A stretch of 64,000 bases of DNA from Hesseltinella vesiculosa (Eukaryota > Mucoromycota > Mucoromycetes > Mucorales > Cunninghamellaceae): positions 372,001-436,000 of the forward strand of contig MCGT01000016.1 of assembly GCA_002104935.1 (NCBI GenBank), in the 5' to 3' direction. The position numbers were made by a program, and so were the translations under genes. The notes under the pieces were generated by a model. The model did not search any database, was not told the DNA's origin, and saw only the letters and a list, made by a program, of their open reading frames with translations. Position 1 is the stretch's first letter. Each line of letters begins with the position of its first letter. Below, piece after piece: positions 1-9,523 of this stretch.

Positions 1-1607
1 AGATAATCGCCAAGCTTTGGGCCAAATCTGACAGGCATCGTCGGATGGTTGACCATTTTGAAAAACGCACGGACAAGGCGGTTTTGCTGCCGGCGGCCCA
101 GATCATTGAATTGGTCCAAACGCGTAAGCAGCTCCCAGCAGCTCTTGTTGTCAGTATAGTCGACGATTGTTTCTTCGCTCACTACACCAGTGGCTGCATT
201 ATTGTAGGCTTCCATTTCAGTTATTTTTATTTTTTGGAGGAGGAAGAGATGAGTCCTATTTCCTTTGACACAATTGAGCCTCTTTTTACGCCCTTACCAA
301 GGAATACATACACGACGGGCAAGTATAAGTTAAACTTGGCTGTTAGATTTTCCAAATTCACAGGCGTCGGCCCTAGGGTCACATTGGAAATCACTGACGC
401 CACAGCATCTTGCCAGGAAGCATGTGCATACGTAGGAGTTGCTGGTTCGCTGTCAGTCCCGCAGAGAGTGTCGTAGGCAAATGACACCAATTTCTTCAAT
501 GATTTTTTAGTTGGCTTTTCCTGTTAAGAGGCAAAGATGGAGAGTTGTTTAGTTCCTGTCTTCTTTTCCCTCGCAACTTACATTGGCTGGAATCAAAGAT
601 CGGAGTTTGAACGCCAAGAAGGTTCGGCAGCGAGGTTCAAATGATTCAGCCAGGCCATTCTTGACCGCTGTGGCTAGGGTCTTGGCCATATGAGCGTATG
701 TTTGGGAATAGCCAGGTAACGGTTGAACTGTTGGGAGATCCGCGGTTTCGAATGATTGGACATATGCGTGAAAAATGGATTCTGTGTCTTGGGGGAGGTT
801 CGGATTTTGATTCGTGATGTGACCACCAAGCAGCAACTGCATAACGCCATAAATGTAATCTTGCGAGCCAAAATGGAGAGGGATTGGCTCAGAACCTTCC
901 AACAGTGTCAGAGCATGATGTTGGGTAAAAAGCATGGCTTTGATCGACAGATCCCGCACATGGTCGACAACGACGTTCACTTCTTGCATCACATTTGCTT
1001 TGGCACGCATTCGCTGCCGTCTGGAATGGCCATAGCATCGCAGGGCATGCTTCAGAGAACAGCGACGGACAAAAGGGGTGTGGTTTGGACCAATGATGTT
1101 GCCCAGAACATCGTCCACATTGGTTTTATGGGCATGGCAGAGGTGGCTGGCAGCATTTCCGTGGTGCTCGCACGCATCATTGCTTCCGTCCGGGAGAATG
1201 CAGTGTGAGCATCGGGGAACGTTGGGATTGGCCCGGGCGGCGTCCAATTGCCGTTGGCCTGCTCTTCTCCCTTGTCTGTTCTGCTGTCTCACAACTGCTT
1301 GGGTTGGTGCCCCATAATGTCCTAGCAGCAAAAAAAAAAAAAACCAGTCAGATATTTCGTTTGACCAATGCTTGTCATGTCAACTTACTGTTGAATGGGC
1401 AGAGCCGGGAACGACCATCCACATGATCTGTCCTTCCGCATCTGGCACAGGGTGTTCTGCCTGAATGTATTGAAACAAAGCATTCTGTTAGCTGTCCTTG
1501 TTCTGGAGCAAGATCTCACCTTGTCGCTCTTGTTCTTCCTCTCTTTCAATTTTGCGCCGTTTTAGACCCTCCAAATAGGCTCTTTGTTGTAGAATGGTTT
1601 GGGACAT
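1..1607 (-). CDS. Zinc-knuckle protein, 5' part of a spliced gene cut by the window edge
   Basis: Five exons join in frame: 1607-1520, 1460-1389, 1321-582, 520-298 and 208 to the window start. Each junction except the last acceptor has ordinary GT..AG signals and the phases close. After a charged N-terminus (starts MSQTILQQ) comes a zinc-knuckle-like motif, CARCGRTDHVDGRSRLC (C-x2-C-x4-H-x7-C; a retroviral-type knuckle has H-x4-C). About 40 residues on is a second Cys/His cluster (CSHC ... CEHH ... CHAH), then a largely alpha-helical region with a WELLTRLDQF segment near the edge. The C-terminus is missing, so the function cannot be read. From memory, proteins with this knuckle followed by a long helical region occur in many copies in Mucorales and some continue into TnpB/Fanzor-like nuclease domains; that is recollection, not shown here. 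The exon structure is well supported, the identity is not. Confidence 0.6.
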
Positions 1608-1672
1608 TGCATAACTACAAGAATAAGGTGAACAAAGTCGAAAGGTAAATGCGTGAAGGAGAAAAAAAAAAG

Positions 1673-1673
1673 T

Positions 1674-1734
<61 letters not shown>

Positions 1735-1737
1735 GAA
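1673..1737. repeat. (AG)n microsatellite
   Basis: About 28 near-perfect AG dinucleotides just upstream of the start codon of the minus-strand zinc-knuckle gene (start 1607). The Ser-Leu ORFs that read across it are artefacts of the repeat. Confidence 0.95.
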
Positions 1738-2190
1738 AACAAACAAAAAAATAAGGCGGAGATGAAAATGGGACGCGCGACTGCAGCTCTGATTGCTCAC
1801 TCAAAAACGTATCTTCTCTCTTTTAGGGCTCTTCGTTTAACCTCATTGATAAACGAAAGTGATTGAGACATTTATTTTACAAGAGATCGGCTGAAGGAAA
1901 GCAAGAACTAAAAATAAGAAAGAGGGAGTGGGTAAACGAGCCTGAAATAATCAAGTAATAAAAACCCTGGGCTTTTCAGGCTTCCATCTTCTTCCTTGGC
2001 ATCCATCCTATCGAGCTCCATGTTTTCGAAGAGAAAAAGTGATACTGTGGTCCTTCACATTCAGTTGATACTGGAAAGCAGAAGCCATGTGTAAGTCTCA
2101 TTCATTTCATTACAATGCGACGCATCCGTCCTGAAAAAGGCGACAGTGTTTCACACAGAGGGCGACTTCCTTTCCTGGAAAAACTGTTTT

Positions 2191-2510
2191 TTCGAAAACC
2201 CGAGCCTGCCATTCTCATTGGTTGCAATTGGGCCAATGGCAATGGCTGGCTCGGGTTTCCTTCGTGTTTTTTCGAAAACCCGAGCCTGCCATTCTCATTG
2301 GTTGCAATTGGGCCAATGGCAATGGCTGGCTCGGGTTTCCTTCGTGTTTTTTCGAAAACCCGAGCCTGCCATTCTCATTGGTTGCAATTGGGCCAATGGC
2401 AATGGCTGGCTCGGGTTTCCTTCGTGTTTTTTCGAAAACCCGAGCCTGCCATTCTCATTGGTTGCAATTGGGCCAATGGCAATGGCTGGTTCGGGTTTCC
2501 TTCGTGTTTT
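2191..2510. repeat. Four tandem copies of an 80-bp hairpin unit
   Basis: The word TTCGAAAACC recurs at 2191, 2271, 2351 and 2431, an exact 80-bp period, and the fourth copy ends near 2510. The units are almost identical. Each unit is a quasi-palindrome: AACCCGAGCC pairs with GGCTCGGGTT about 60 bp later, and ATTGG pairs with CCAAT around a TTGCAATTGGG loop. ORFs across this array in all frames simply follow the repeat. Confidence 0.95.
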
Positions 2511-2610
2511 TGCCTGCCGATGAAATATTTTCGGCTGCTGAATACAAAATCCCAAATTAGGATGCGGCTTCGCATCGCTAAATACACAAAATCCATTTGT
2601 CGTTACATTT

Positions 2611-3096
2611 TTATTTTTTTTCAATGGGTGCCATGTCTAGACATTTTCCAAAGTAACTGATAGAATGACGGAGCCAACCACGACAGTCAGTAGGAGTGAC
2701 CATGCGAGTTGCTTCTTGAATTCGACCAGCCAAGTCGTCGTTTGTGCTCAATGGAGTCTTGCGTACTTGGTTTTTGATCTTCGCCCAAGCTTCCTCAATT
2801 GGATTCAAATCTGGAGAATATGGTGGTAAAAGCAGGGGAGTGTGGCCATGCTTTTTGATTGTTTCAATAACTGACTTGGTCTTGTGGATACCAGCATTAT
2901 CCATGACAAAATACATGTTGTTTAATCCAAGCTTGCAAAGAACACTCGCCATTTCTTCAACAAAAAGGATGAAGTGAGATGAATTTGTACCGTGCGGTAG
3001 ACCGCGTTTTGTTCCGTCAACCAGTCTTTTTCTTTTTTAGCTTTAGGAGACAAAGGCACTTGTTGGGATAAAGCGAGAATTCCATGCACGGAAAGG
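2611..3096 (-). pseudogene. Tc1/IS630-type transposase, C-terminal part (left copy)
   Basis: The minus strand encodes the second half of a DDE transposase: a NSSHFILFVEEM segment, VMDNAGIH (second catalytic Asp region), LPPYSPDLNPIEEAW (third-acidic-residue region) and a tail ending MAPIEKK at 2611. The frame is open from about 3035 down to 2611. A shift at the A-rich run near 3036-3048 separates it from VHGILALSQQVPLSPK further upstream, and the copy is truncated at about 3096 where it abuts the inverted right copy. It lacks the helix-turn-helix and first catalytic Asp, so it cannot encode an active enzyme. Confidence 0.8.
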
Positions 3097-3101
3097 CACC
3101 C

Positions 3102-3344
3102 ACAATCAAAAAGCATGGCCACACTCCCCTGTTTTTACCACCATTGAATCCAATTGAGGAAGCTTGGGCGAAGATCAAAAACCAAGTACGCAAGACTCCA
3201 TTGAGCACCACAAACGACGACTTGGCTGGTCGAATTCAAGAAGCAACTCGCATGGTCACTCCTACTGACTGTCGTGGTTGGCTCCGTCATTCTATCAGTT
3301 ACTTTGGAAAATGTCTAGACATGGCACCCATTGAAAAAAAATAA
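3102..3344 (+). pseudogene. Tc1/IS630-type transposase, C-terminal fragment (right, inverted copy)
   Basis: This plus-strand fragment repeats the last ~80 codons of the left copy (TIKKHGHTPL ... LNPIEEAWAKIK ... MAPIEKK). Relative to that copy it has a 12-bp in-frame deletion removing the YSPD part of the PPYSPDLNPIE motif and a 3-bp insertion giving STTNDD. These differences show the two arms have diverged since the inverted duplication. Confidence 0.8.
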
Positions 3345-3472
3345 AAATGTAACGACAAATGGATTTTGTGTATTTAGCGATGCGAAGCCGCATCCTAATT
3401 TGGGAATTTGTATTCAGCAGCCGAAAATATTTCATTGCTCTCCCAAAAATCGTATTTCTAAACGCACGAAGG

Positions 3473-3745
3473 AAACCCGAGAATGGCAGGCAAAAACACG
3501 AAGGAAACCCGAACCAGCCATTGCCATTGGCCCAATTGCAACCAATGAGAATGACCGAGAATGGCAGGCTCAGGTTTTCGAAAAAAAACACGAAGGAAAC
3601 CCGAACCAGCCATTGCCATTGGCCCAATTGCAACCAATGAGAATGACGAAGGAAAACCCGAGAATGGCAGGCAAAAACACGAAGGAAACCCGAGAATGGC
3701 AGGCTCAGGTTTTCGAAAAAAAACACGAAGGAAACCCCCAACCCC
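3473..3745. repeat. Rearranged hairpin units in inverted orientation
   Basis: These are reverse-complement copies of the 80-bp unit found at 2191-2510, here broken and shuffled. Two near-complete units begin near 3495 and 3587 (spacing about 92 bp), with partial units on both sides. The arms AAGGAAACCCGA and the CCAATTGCAACCAAT core are recognisable. Confidence 0.85.
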
Positions 3746-3869
3746 CGAGCTGGATTTTTATTTCTGTTTGACATAGACGGCTTTTTTCGCATACAGTATA
3801 TCGTTTTTTCGTATCGTAAAAGACATGTCGCGCGACAAATTGTTTATTAAATACAATTGCATGGGAGTC

Positions 3870-4238
3870 CTATTGATGCTCAATCGGATTGAGCTCTGGG
3901 GAATAGGGTGGAAGATACCCAAGGTTCCTGATGAAGGCATCGATGTCAACGCCTGAAATTCGTGAATGAGTGCATTCACCACGTCGCATATCGTTGTCGT
4001 CGATAAAGGAGATGATGAAGTCCTTGTAATCATCAAGCAAGATGGTTTTCCGTCCGGCGTTTTCTGTCTTTATGTCTATTGTTCCATCCACGTCAAATTG
4101 GCACCGCCTCTGGGCTGTCCTTGAGTCAACATCGACGTCCAGCTTCAGCCGCTGAACAAAACTTTTCCAACTTGTAGGTGAAAGACGCTTGACTTCGTAA
4201 TCATGCCGCGGCCTTTGCTTCCGCTTGACCGCTGTCAT
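3870..4238 (-). pseudogene. Second Tc1/IS630-type transposase, internally deleted
   Basis: A 122-codon ORF joins an N-terminal transposase region (basic start MTAVKRKQRPRHDYEV, then KTILLDDYKDFIISFIDDN typical of the helix-turn-helix part) directly to a C-terminal stub, LPPYSPELNPIEHQ. Everything between, including the first two catalytic acids, is gone. It differs from the neighbouring copies (PELNPIEH against PDLNPIEEA), so it is a different element. I could not define its terminal repeats. Confidence 0.7.
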
Positions 4239-4830
4239 CCGTTATTTTCCCTAGACCATCGTCGTGGACAAGCTGAACTTTTCATACGAATAACCAAAAT
4301 CAGTGCCCTTCGAAATTTACAACTGCCACACATTAGATCGCTTCTTTTATACTTATTTATCAAGGAAACTTAGGAAAAGGCAACTTTCTCAAAATGCGAC
4401 ACGATCCATTTGGTCATCCCGACAAAAAAAAAAAAAAAAAAGGCGGCAAATTTACCGGTGTTAAGAATTGACAAGGTCCTCTCCTTTCTTCTTTTTTTTA
4501 CCTTTTTTCTTCATTGCCCTTTCTTTTTTTTCTCTTCTTTTTCTCCCCTCTTTTTCTTTACCCGCACGTATATCAAAAAACTACTCGCTTACAGTGGTAA
4601 GTCATGTTATTAACTCCTAATAGTGCACTAACACCCAATAAAGGTTTTTTTTATATACTATTTCCATTTTCTTTTTTTCTGAAGCCCAACCAGACAGAGT
4701 GTAAGCCAGAAGAACACAAAGGCACAAGCTGCAGGCTTTTTTCTGGACATCAACCTTGACTATGGATCAATTCCTCTGAGAGGGCAACTGGTTTACCGCA
4801 AAACGTCTCATTGTTACCAACGGTGGCCTC

Positions 4831-4839
4831 TGATTGGCT
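4831..4839. promoter_or_regulatory. CCAAT box upstream of ATP12
   Basis: TGATTGGCT lies 86 bp before the ATP12 start codon. The same 9-mer (or TGATTGGCC) occurs upstream of several other genes here. CCAAT boxes bind the HAP/NF-Y complex, which in yeast drives respiratory genes; binding here is inference. The rest of 4239-4924 is AT-rich with T and A runs and shows no gene. Confidence 0.5.
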
Positions 4840-4924
4840 GCTGGCAGATTTTTTTTGAAAAAAAATGGGCGGTTCTGCCGTCCACTCATTCCTTTTCGCC
4901 TGTTTATTTTGACGATCGAACACG

Positions 4925-6064
4925 ATGCTAGCTTCTCGTTTAGTACGCACACAACAACAAACTCTTCAAAAACGAAGCTTTATGGCATGCGCTTCCCTGT
5001 GTCAAGAAGCTGAAGCCCAACGTAGGACATTGCCCTGACCATTTTCTGCATCGATCTCACCTGATTTATTTTGATCTGCAGGCGCTGAACGAACCATGAA
5101 GCGATTCTGGAAGAAAGCAGGAATCAAAGAAGACAAGGGTAAGCAATGAACTAGATGAAACTATGTTGATCCGTTTTGATCTTTGGCCCATAAACTTGCA
5201 TCTCATTTTCTTTTCTACTTTTTATGTAGATGGCGTTACTGTTAAGCTTGATCAGCGCAATCTTCGCACCCCTAGCAAAAATGTGATTACCCTGAGCCCA
5301 GAACAACGCTACTTGGCTCTCCTGACAGCTGCTGAATGGGATGCCCAAACCAAAGTGCTGAAGCCTCACACTCTTCCACTGGTAAGCCGGAGCAGGTGTG
5401 ACATCGAACACAGCTTCTGATAATTTTATCGATGTTTTTCTTTCATTTCTGCCGAGTTAGACCTCTGTGATCTCTCGGGCGATCGATGGGTTAGAACCAA
5501 AGAACAATGATAGGGACATTCGACCTGCAGTGGTCGACAAACTGATGACTTATTTTGACACGGACGCCACCTGTTACCACGAAGATTACCCTGAGGCATT
5601 GGTGAAATTACAAGACCAGTATTGGACACCTGTCATTGATTGGGTGTCAAAAAAGTATAACGTGGATATCCAGACCACCAAGGACATCTTTGCCGTGCAA
5701 CAACCCGAGGAAACCAAGGCCAAATTGCGTCAAGTGGTCGAAAACATGGACCCTCTCGAATTGGCCGCTTTCGAACGAGCTGTCATGTCATCCAAGAGCT
5801 TCTTGATTGGCCTTGCTCTAATCAAGCATGGCATCTCCGTGGAACAAGCCGCTCAAGCTGCTCAAGTTGAATCCAATTCGCAAATGGAACGATGGGGCGA
5901 GGTCGAAGACAGTAAGTATTACTTTCTGCATGAATCTGAAAGGCAAGAGAAAAACTGACTTTTTCTCGATTCTCTGCTTTCTTTTTTCAGGTCATGACGT
6001 CGAGCGAGAACACATCCGACAAACTTTAGGGTCTGCGGCCTTGGCTGTCTTGCATAAAAAATGA
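4925..6064 (+). CDS. ATP12: F1-ATPase assembly chaperone Atp12
   Basis: Five exons (4925-5021, 5082-5138, 5230-5381, 5461-5911, 5991-6064) give 276 aa. Atp12 binds the free F1 alpha subunit in the mitochondrial matrix until it assembles with beta. The N-terminus (MLASRLVRTQQQTLQKRSF) is basic, hydroxylated and free of acids, as expected of a targeting peptide. The body matches the family throughout: MKRFWKKAGI, GVTVKLDQRNLRTP, the LALLTAAEWDAQ segment, TDATCYHEDYPE, and WGEVEDSHDVEREHIRQTLG near the C-terminus. All phases close and splice sites are GT..AG. The length is normal for the family. Confidence 0.95.
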
Positions 6065-6943
6065 TTTGATCTGTTTGTGTTGTATCATATAAAAATTAGA
6101 CTCCAGGTATTTCTTGGCACCCCCTTCCCCTTCATTTGTTCCCTATTTTTTTTTTTTTTCAATTGAAAAGCGTTAATGCATGCATCATTGGATGCCAAGA
6201 AAAAGGTGTTTGGCAAGCGTCACTGAGATCGAAAAGCCAAGCTGATTTCGACAGTCTTGCGAGAGAAGATTTCTCCAAAAAAAGTTGATCGCGAGAGAAT
6301 GGAATCCTGGCCGGCACAAAGGACCATGTGAGATAATTGCAGCATGGGCTCATGAGACTCTTTGCATAAAATGGCCCATGTCATTTTCCACAGGGTTCAA
6401 AGCAGCCTATTTTTTTTCTGCATAAAGGAGTACGTTTACCTCTTTCTTCTCCTTTTTTTCCCTTGTAGTCGTTCATATTTTTAGGTAGCAGAAGAGAGAA
6501 CACTTAGTGGTGGATTAAATGTCACAGTCAAAAAAAATGCAAATGGGAAGGTTTGAAATTATCGTCTTCATGCTGGTATAATCTGGAAAAACGATTAGCA
6601 ACTGCATCATTATGTGCTGGTCTCAACCAGCCACTGCAGTTGGGAAGAAAAAAAAAAGGATGCCTTAAAGTGTCAGTGGCGATAGGGGTTGCGTGGTTGA
6701 AAAATCAATACACGTCTCTTCCATCTCGTTACTTAAAAAAGGAGAAAAGGGGATGTCGGGACACGTCTCAGGTCCAGGCCCTGGGCGTCGCAAATAAAAT
6801 GCAAATGTGCATCCTATTTTTTTTTTTTCTTCCCAATTTAAAACTAGAGTCAAAAACCTTCGAGCAGGTTCGAGATTTTTTTTTTCTTCTTCGTCTCGTT
6901 TTTTATACGCTTCTTTTTATTTTATTTTTTTTTTTGTAAACAA
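6065..6943. other. Intergenic, no gene seen
   Basis: This stretch holds the 3' region of ATP12 and the promoter of the first sugar transporter. It has several T runs and scattered short ORFs with low-complexity translations and no family resemblance. Confidence 0.6.
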
Positions 6944-9022
6944 ATGCTTGTACCTAAACCAGCAGAATCTGAGACTTCTAATCCACAGTCTCCAAATGTC
7001 CTGAAAAGACTGTTACAAAACCCACTCTTGCTAGCCATTGCTTTGCTATCATCTACTGGAGGATTCCTTTTTGGCTGTAAGATAGAAAGTGGCGGTCAAT
7101 GACGAGAACTCGAACACAGTTTTGGCCCTTTGCTAACATCAATTCATCTTCCTTATTCAGTTGATGAAGGGGTGATCTCTAGTATACAAGAAATGGAGGT
7201 AATGCCCTTACGCACAATAATGAAGTAGGATGTCGATTATATCTCTTCTTTCCCAGGCATTCAAAATGAAATTCCCAATGTCAAGCTCCGAAAAAGGCAT
7301 CGTAGTGTCCATCTTGGAGTTAGGCGGATGGCTAGGAAGTAAGGTTTTGGCAGCAAGAGAACAGCAGCTGTAAAATTGTTTTTTCTAGCATATTTTATTG
7401 GCGCCATTGCGGACAAAATCTCAAGAAAATACTCCATCATGGTTGCTCTCTTTTTCTTTCTCCTAGGTAGCATCTTGGTAAGAGCAAATCGAAAAAAAAA
7501 AAAAAAACGTGACAATTAAAAATAAGAGCACCGTTTTAAATCATCCTTTTTTATCTGCATGATTTTTGCAACACAGCAAACCAGCTCCCAACGTGTCCTC
7601 CATTTAATCTTGGGCCGCTTCATCAGCGGGTTTGGCATTGGATCTCTCAGTTTGCTTGGTCCACTGTAAATTCACCCCCCGACTGACGCCGGTTGCCTAA
7701 ACGTTTTATTTCTCTCCAGGTACCAATCCGAAGTGGCACCGCCCGACATCCGAGGAAGTATTGTCTCCATTTACAAATTATCAGTGACTATTGGCGTGGC
7801 AGCTTCCTTCTGGGTGGGCTATGGTACATCACATGTGCCAGGAGATATGGCTTGGCGATTACCTTTGCTGGTGCAAGTGGCTGCTGGCACGCTCATGCTG
7901 ATCGGGGTTTTCTTTTTGCCCTTCAGCCCTCGGTGGTTGATGCAAGCCGGGCGTGAAGAAGAGGCACACCGGGTACTTGTCCGATTACGCCGAGCAACAG
8001 ATGTGGACCAAGAATGGAAAGAGATCAGGACAATGACCTTGTTTGAGCAGCACATTGAGGAACAACAGCTGGCTGAAATGGATCAAGGCAACCCTGATCA
8101 AAAGGTTTCTGCACTCAGGCATTGGTGTCACAAGGAATGCATTCGCTATGCTAACGTGCTCCGCCATGGCATGTGGAAAAGAGTTCTTATCGGTAGCCTG
8201 GTCATGTTTTTCCAGCAGTGGCTCGGGCTAAACAGCATCATTTACTATGCCCCTTTGATCATCCACAACCTGGGTATCACCGACACTTCTGTCAAGTTAT
8301 TTGCTACAGGTATTATCGGCGTTGTTATGGTGATCAGTTGTTTTATGACGGTGTTTGTCATTGACTTGTTTGGCCGTCGCCTGATTCTTATGCTTGGCAC
8401 TGTTGCCGTGTTTATTTGCATGGTCATCATCGGCACTCTTTGCACAATTTTTGCTCAGTCATGGCCCGAGCACCTACCGGAGGGTTGGCTTTGCATCGCA
8501 TTGATATATGTCTACTGCAGCCTCTACGCCTTCAGCTGGGGCCCAGTAGCTTGGCTCATCCCTAGCGAGATCTTTCCTATTCGTGTGCGTGCGAAAGCTA
8601 TGGCCATCACCAGCTCAAGTCACTGGGTAAGCACAAAAAATGGGAGAGAGACATACGCATGGACGAACGAGGACAGCTCATATTTCATTTTATGCACCGG
8701 CCACGCTAGATGAACTTGTTTATTGTTGGTTTTATCACCCCTCAGTTAATTGAGAAGAGCCCATCTGCGATTTATTTTATGTTTGCAGGCATGGCTATCC
8801 TCGCTTTTATTTTTGTGTTCTTCTTTATCCCAGGTAAGCCGTTATAGAAAGAATTCGCCGACCTTTTTTTTACCCCATGCCATAGAGACAAAGAATAAGA
8901 CTCTGGAAGAAATTGATTTGATCTATGGTGGGAACACAGCCATGCAGGACAAAGAACTCATGGCAGATATTCGAGAGCAAGTGGATCAATTGGGTATTGC
9001 ATCCACCAACGTAAAAGTGTAG
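6944..9022 (+). CDS. MFS sugar transporter, first of a tandem pair
   Basis: Eight exons (6944-7076, 7161-7198, 7257-7338, 7389-7477, 7577-7665, 7720-8626, 8710-8833, 8886-9022) give 532 aa with the pattern of 12 membrane helices. Sugar-porter signatures appear in order: GFLFGFDEGVISSIQEME in the helix 1 loop, GAIADKISRKYS (loop 2-3), LGRFISGFGIG, SPRWLMQAGREEEA before the central loop, FFQQWLGLNSIIYYAP (helix 7 QQ..G.N..IYY), FGRR, and GWGPVAWLIPSEIFP-type sequence with RVRAKAM near helix 10. The C-terminus carries ETKNKTLEEID, the fungal hexose-transporter tail motif. It is probably a plasma-membrane monosaccharide/H+ symporter; the substrate cannot be told. A paralog of identical length follows 0.5 kb downstream. 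Confidence 0.93.
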
Positions 9023-9121
9023 AAGCCTTTCTTTAAATACTTGTATTCTCTGCTGCATATGGCTATTCATAATAAACTGTGCTGTAAATTCACGTAGGAT
9101 ATTGCCAAAGGCTCTCGTCTC

Positions 9122-9122
<1 letters not shown>

Positions 9123-9152
<30 letters not shown>
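9123..9152. repeat. 30-nt poly(T) run
   Basis: An uninterrupted T30 lies between the two transporter genes. It is the longest homopolymer I saw; runs of 10-27 T or A are common in introns and untranslated regions elsewhere in the window. Confidence 0.95.
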
Positions 9153-9154
<2 letters not shown>

Positions 9155-9523
9155 AGGAAGCGGCGATTTAACAGGGTGATGTGATTTTTTTAATTTCTGC
9201 AGCTTCGGCACAGTGCAAAGGCATTTCGCTAAATCAAATCATGTGCTCTGTTGGTCTTCCTATTCTTCAAAATCTAAAATATTGTTATCATTAAAACTAT
9301 GCCGATGAGCCAAGCTGTGCGCACAGAGTTAAAATAAAACCGTGGCCCAGGCTCAAACACCACGTTTGAAAACCGAGCCAGATGCATTTTTTTCAGCACA
9401 TGCACGACGACCCATTTTGAGTTTAAAAAAAAAAAACTCGAGAAATGGCATAAGCTGATCAACCTCCCTCTTTCTTTCCTTCATTTTTTTTTTCTTCAGA
9501 AGCGAAGCAGACCGAGATCTTCG

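Larger units (their letters stand above)
2191..3745. mobile_element. Foldback-like remnant of a Tc1/IS630-type transposon
   Basis: Two partial transposase copies lie tail-out in inverted orientation (minus 2611-3096, plus 3102-3344). Each is followed by the same 3' flank (2511-2610 and 3345-3440 as inverted copies), and outside that lie arrays of an 80-bp hairpin unit in opposite orientation. The core is an imperfect palindrome with a spacer of about 240 bp (2863-3101) that belongs to the left copy only. I found no clean terminal inverted repeat or TA target duplication at the outer edges, so the boundaries are those of the repeat arrays. Confidence 0.7.

Noticed and set aside
756..1208. 150-codon plus-strand ORF
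   Set aside because: It is antisense to the third exon of the minus-strand zinc-knuckle gene, which has clean splice sites and Cys/His clusters.
1488..1866. ORFs rich in Ser-Leu or Arg-Glu
   Set aside because: They are translations of the (AG)n microsatellite; only the MSQTILQQ start at 1607 is used.
2115..2660. Overlapping ORFs of 109-181 codons on both strands
   Set aside because: They follow the 80-bp repeat, which lacks stops in several frames; the translations repeat with it and end in the transposon flank.
3295..3792. 165-codon minus ORF and plus-strand ORFs
   Set aside because: Same repeat sequence in inverted orientation.
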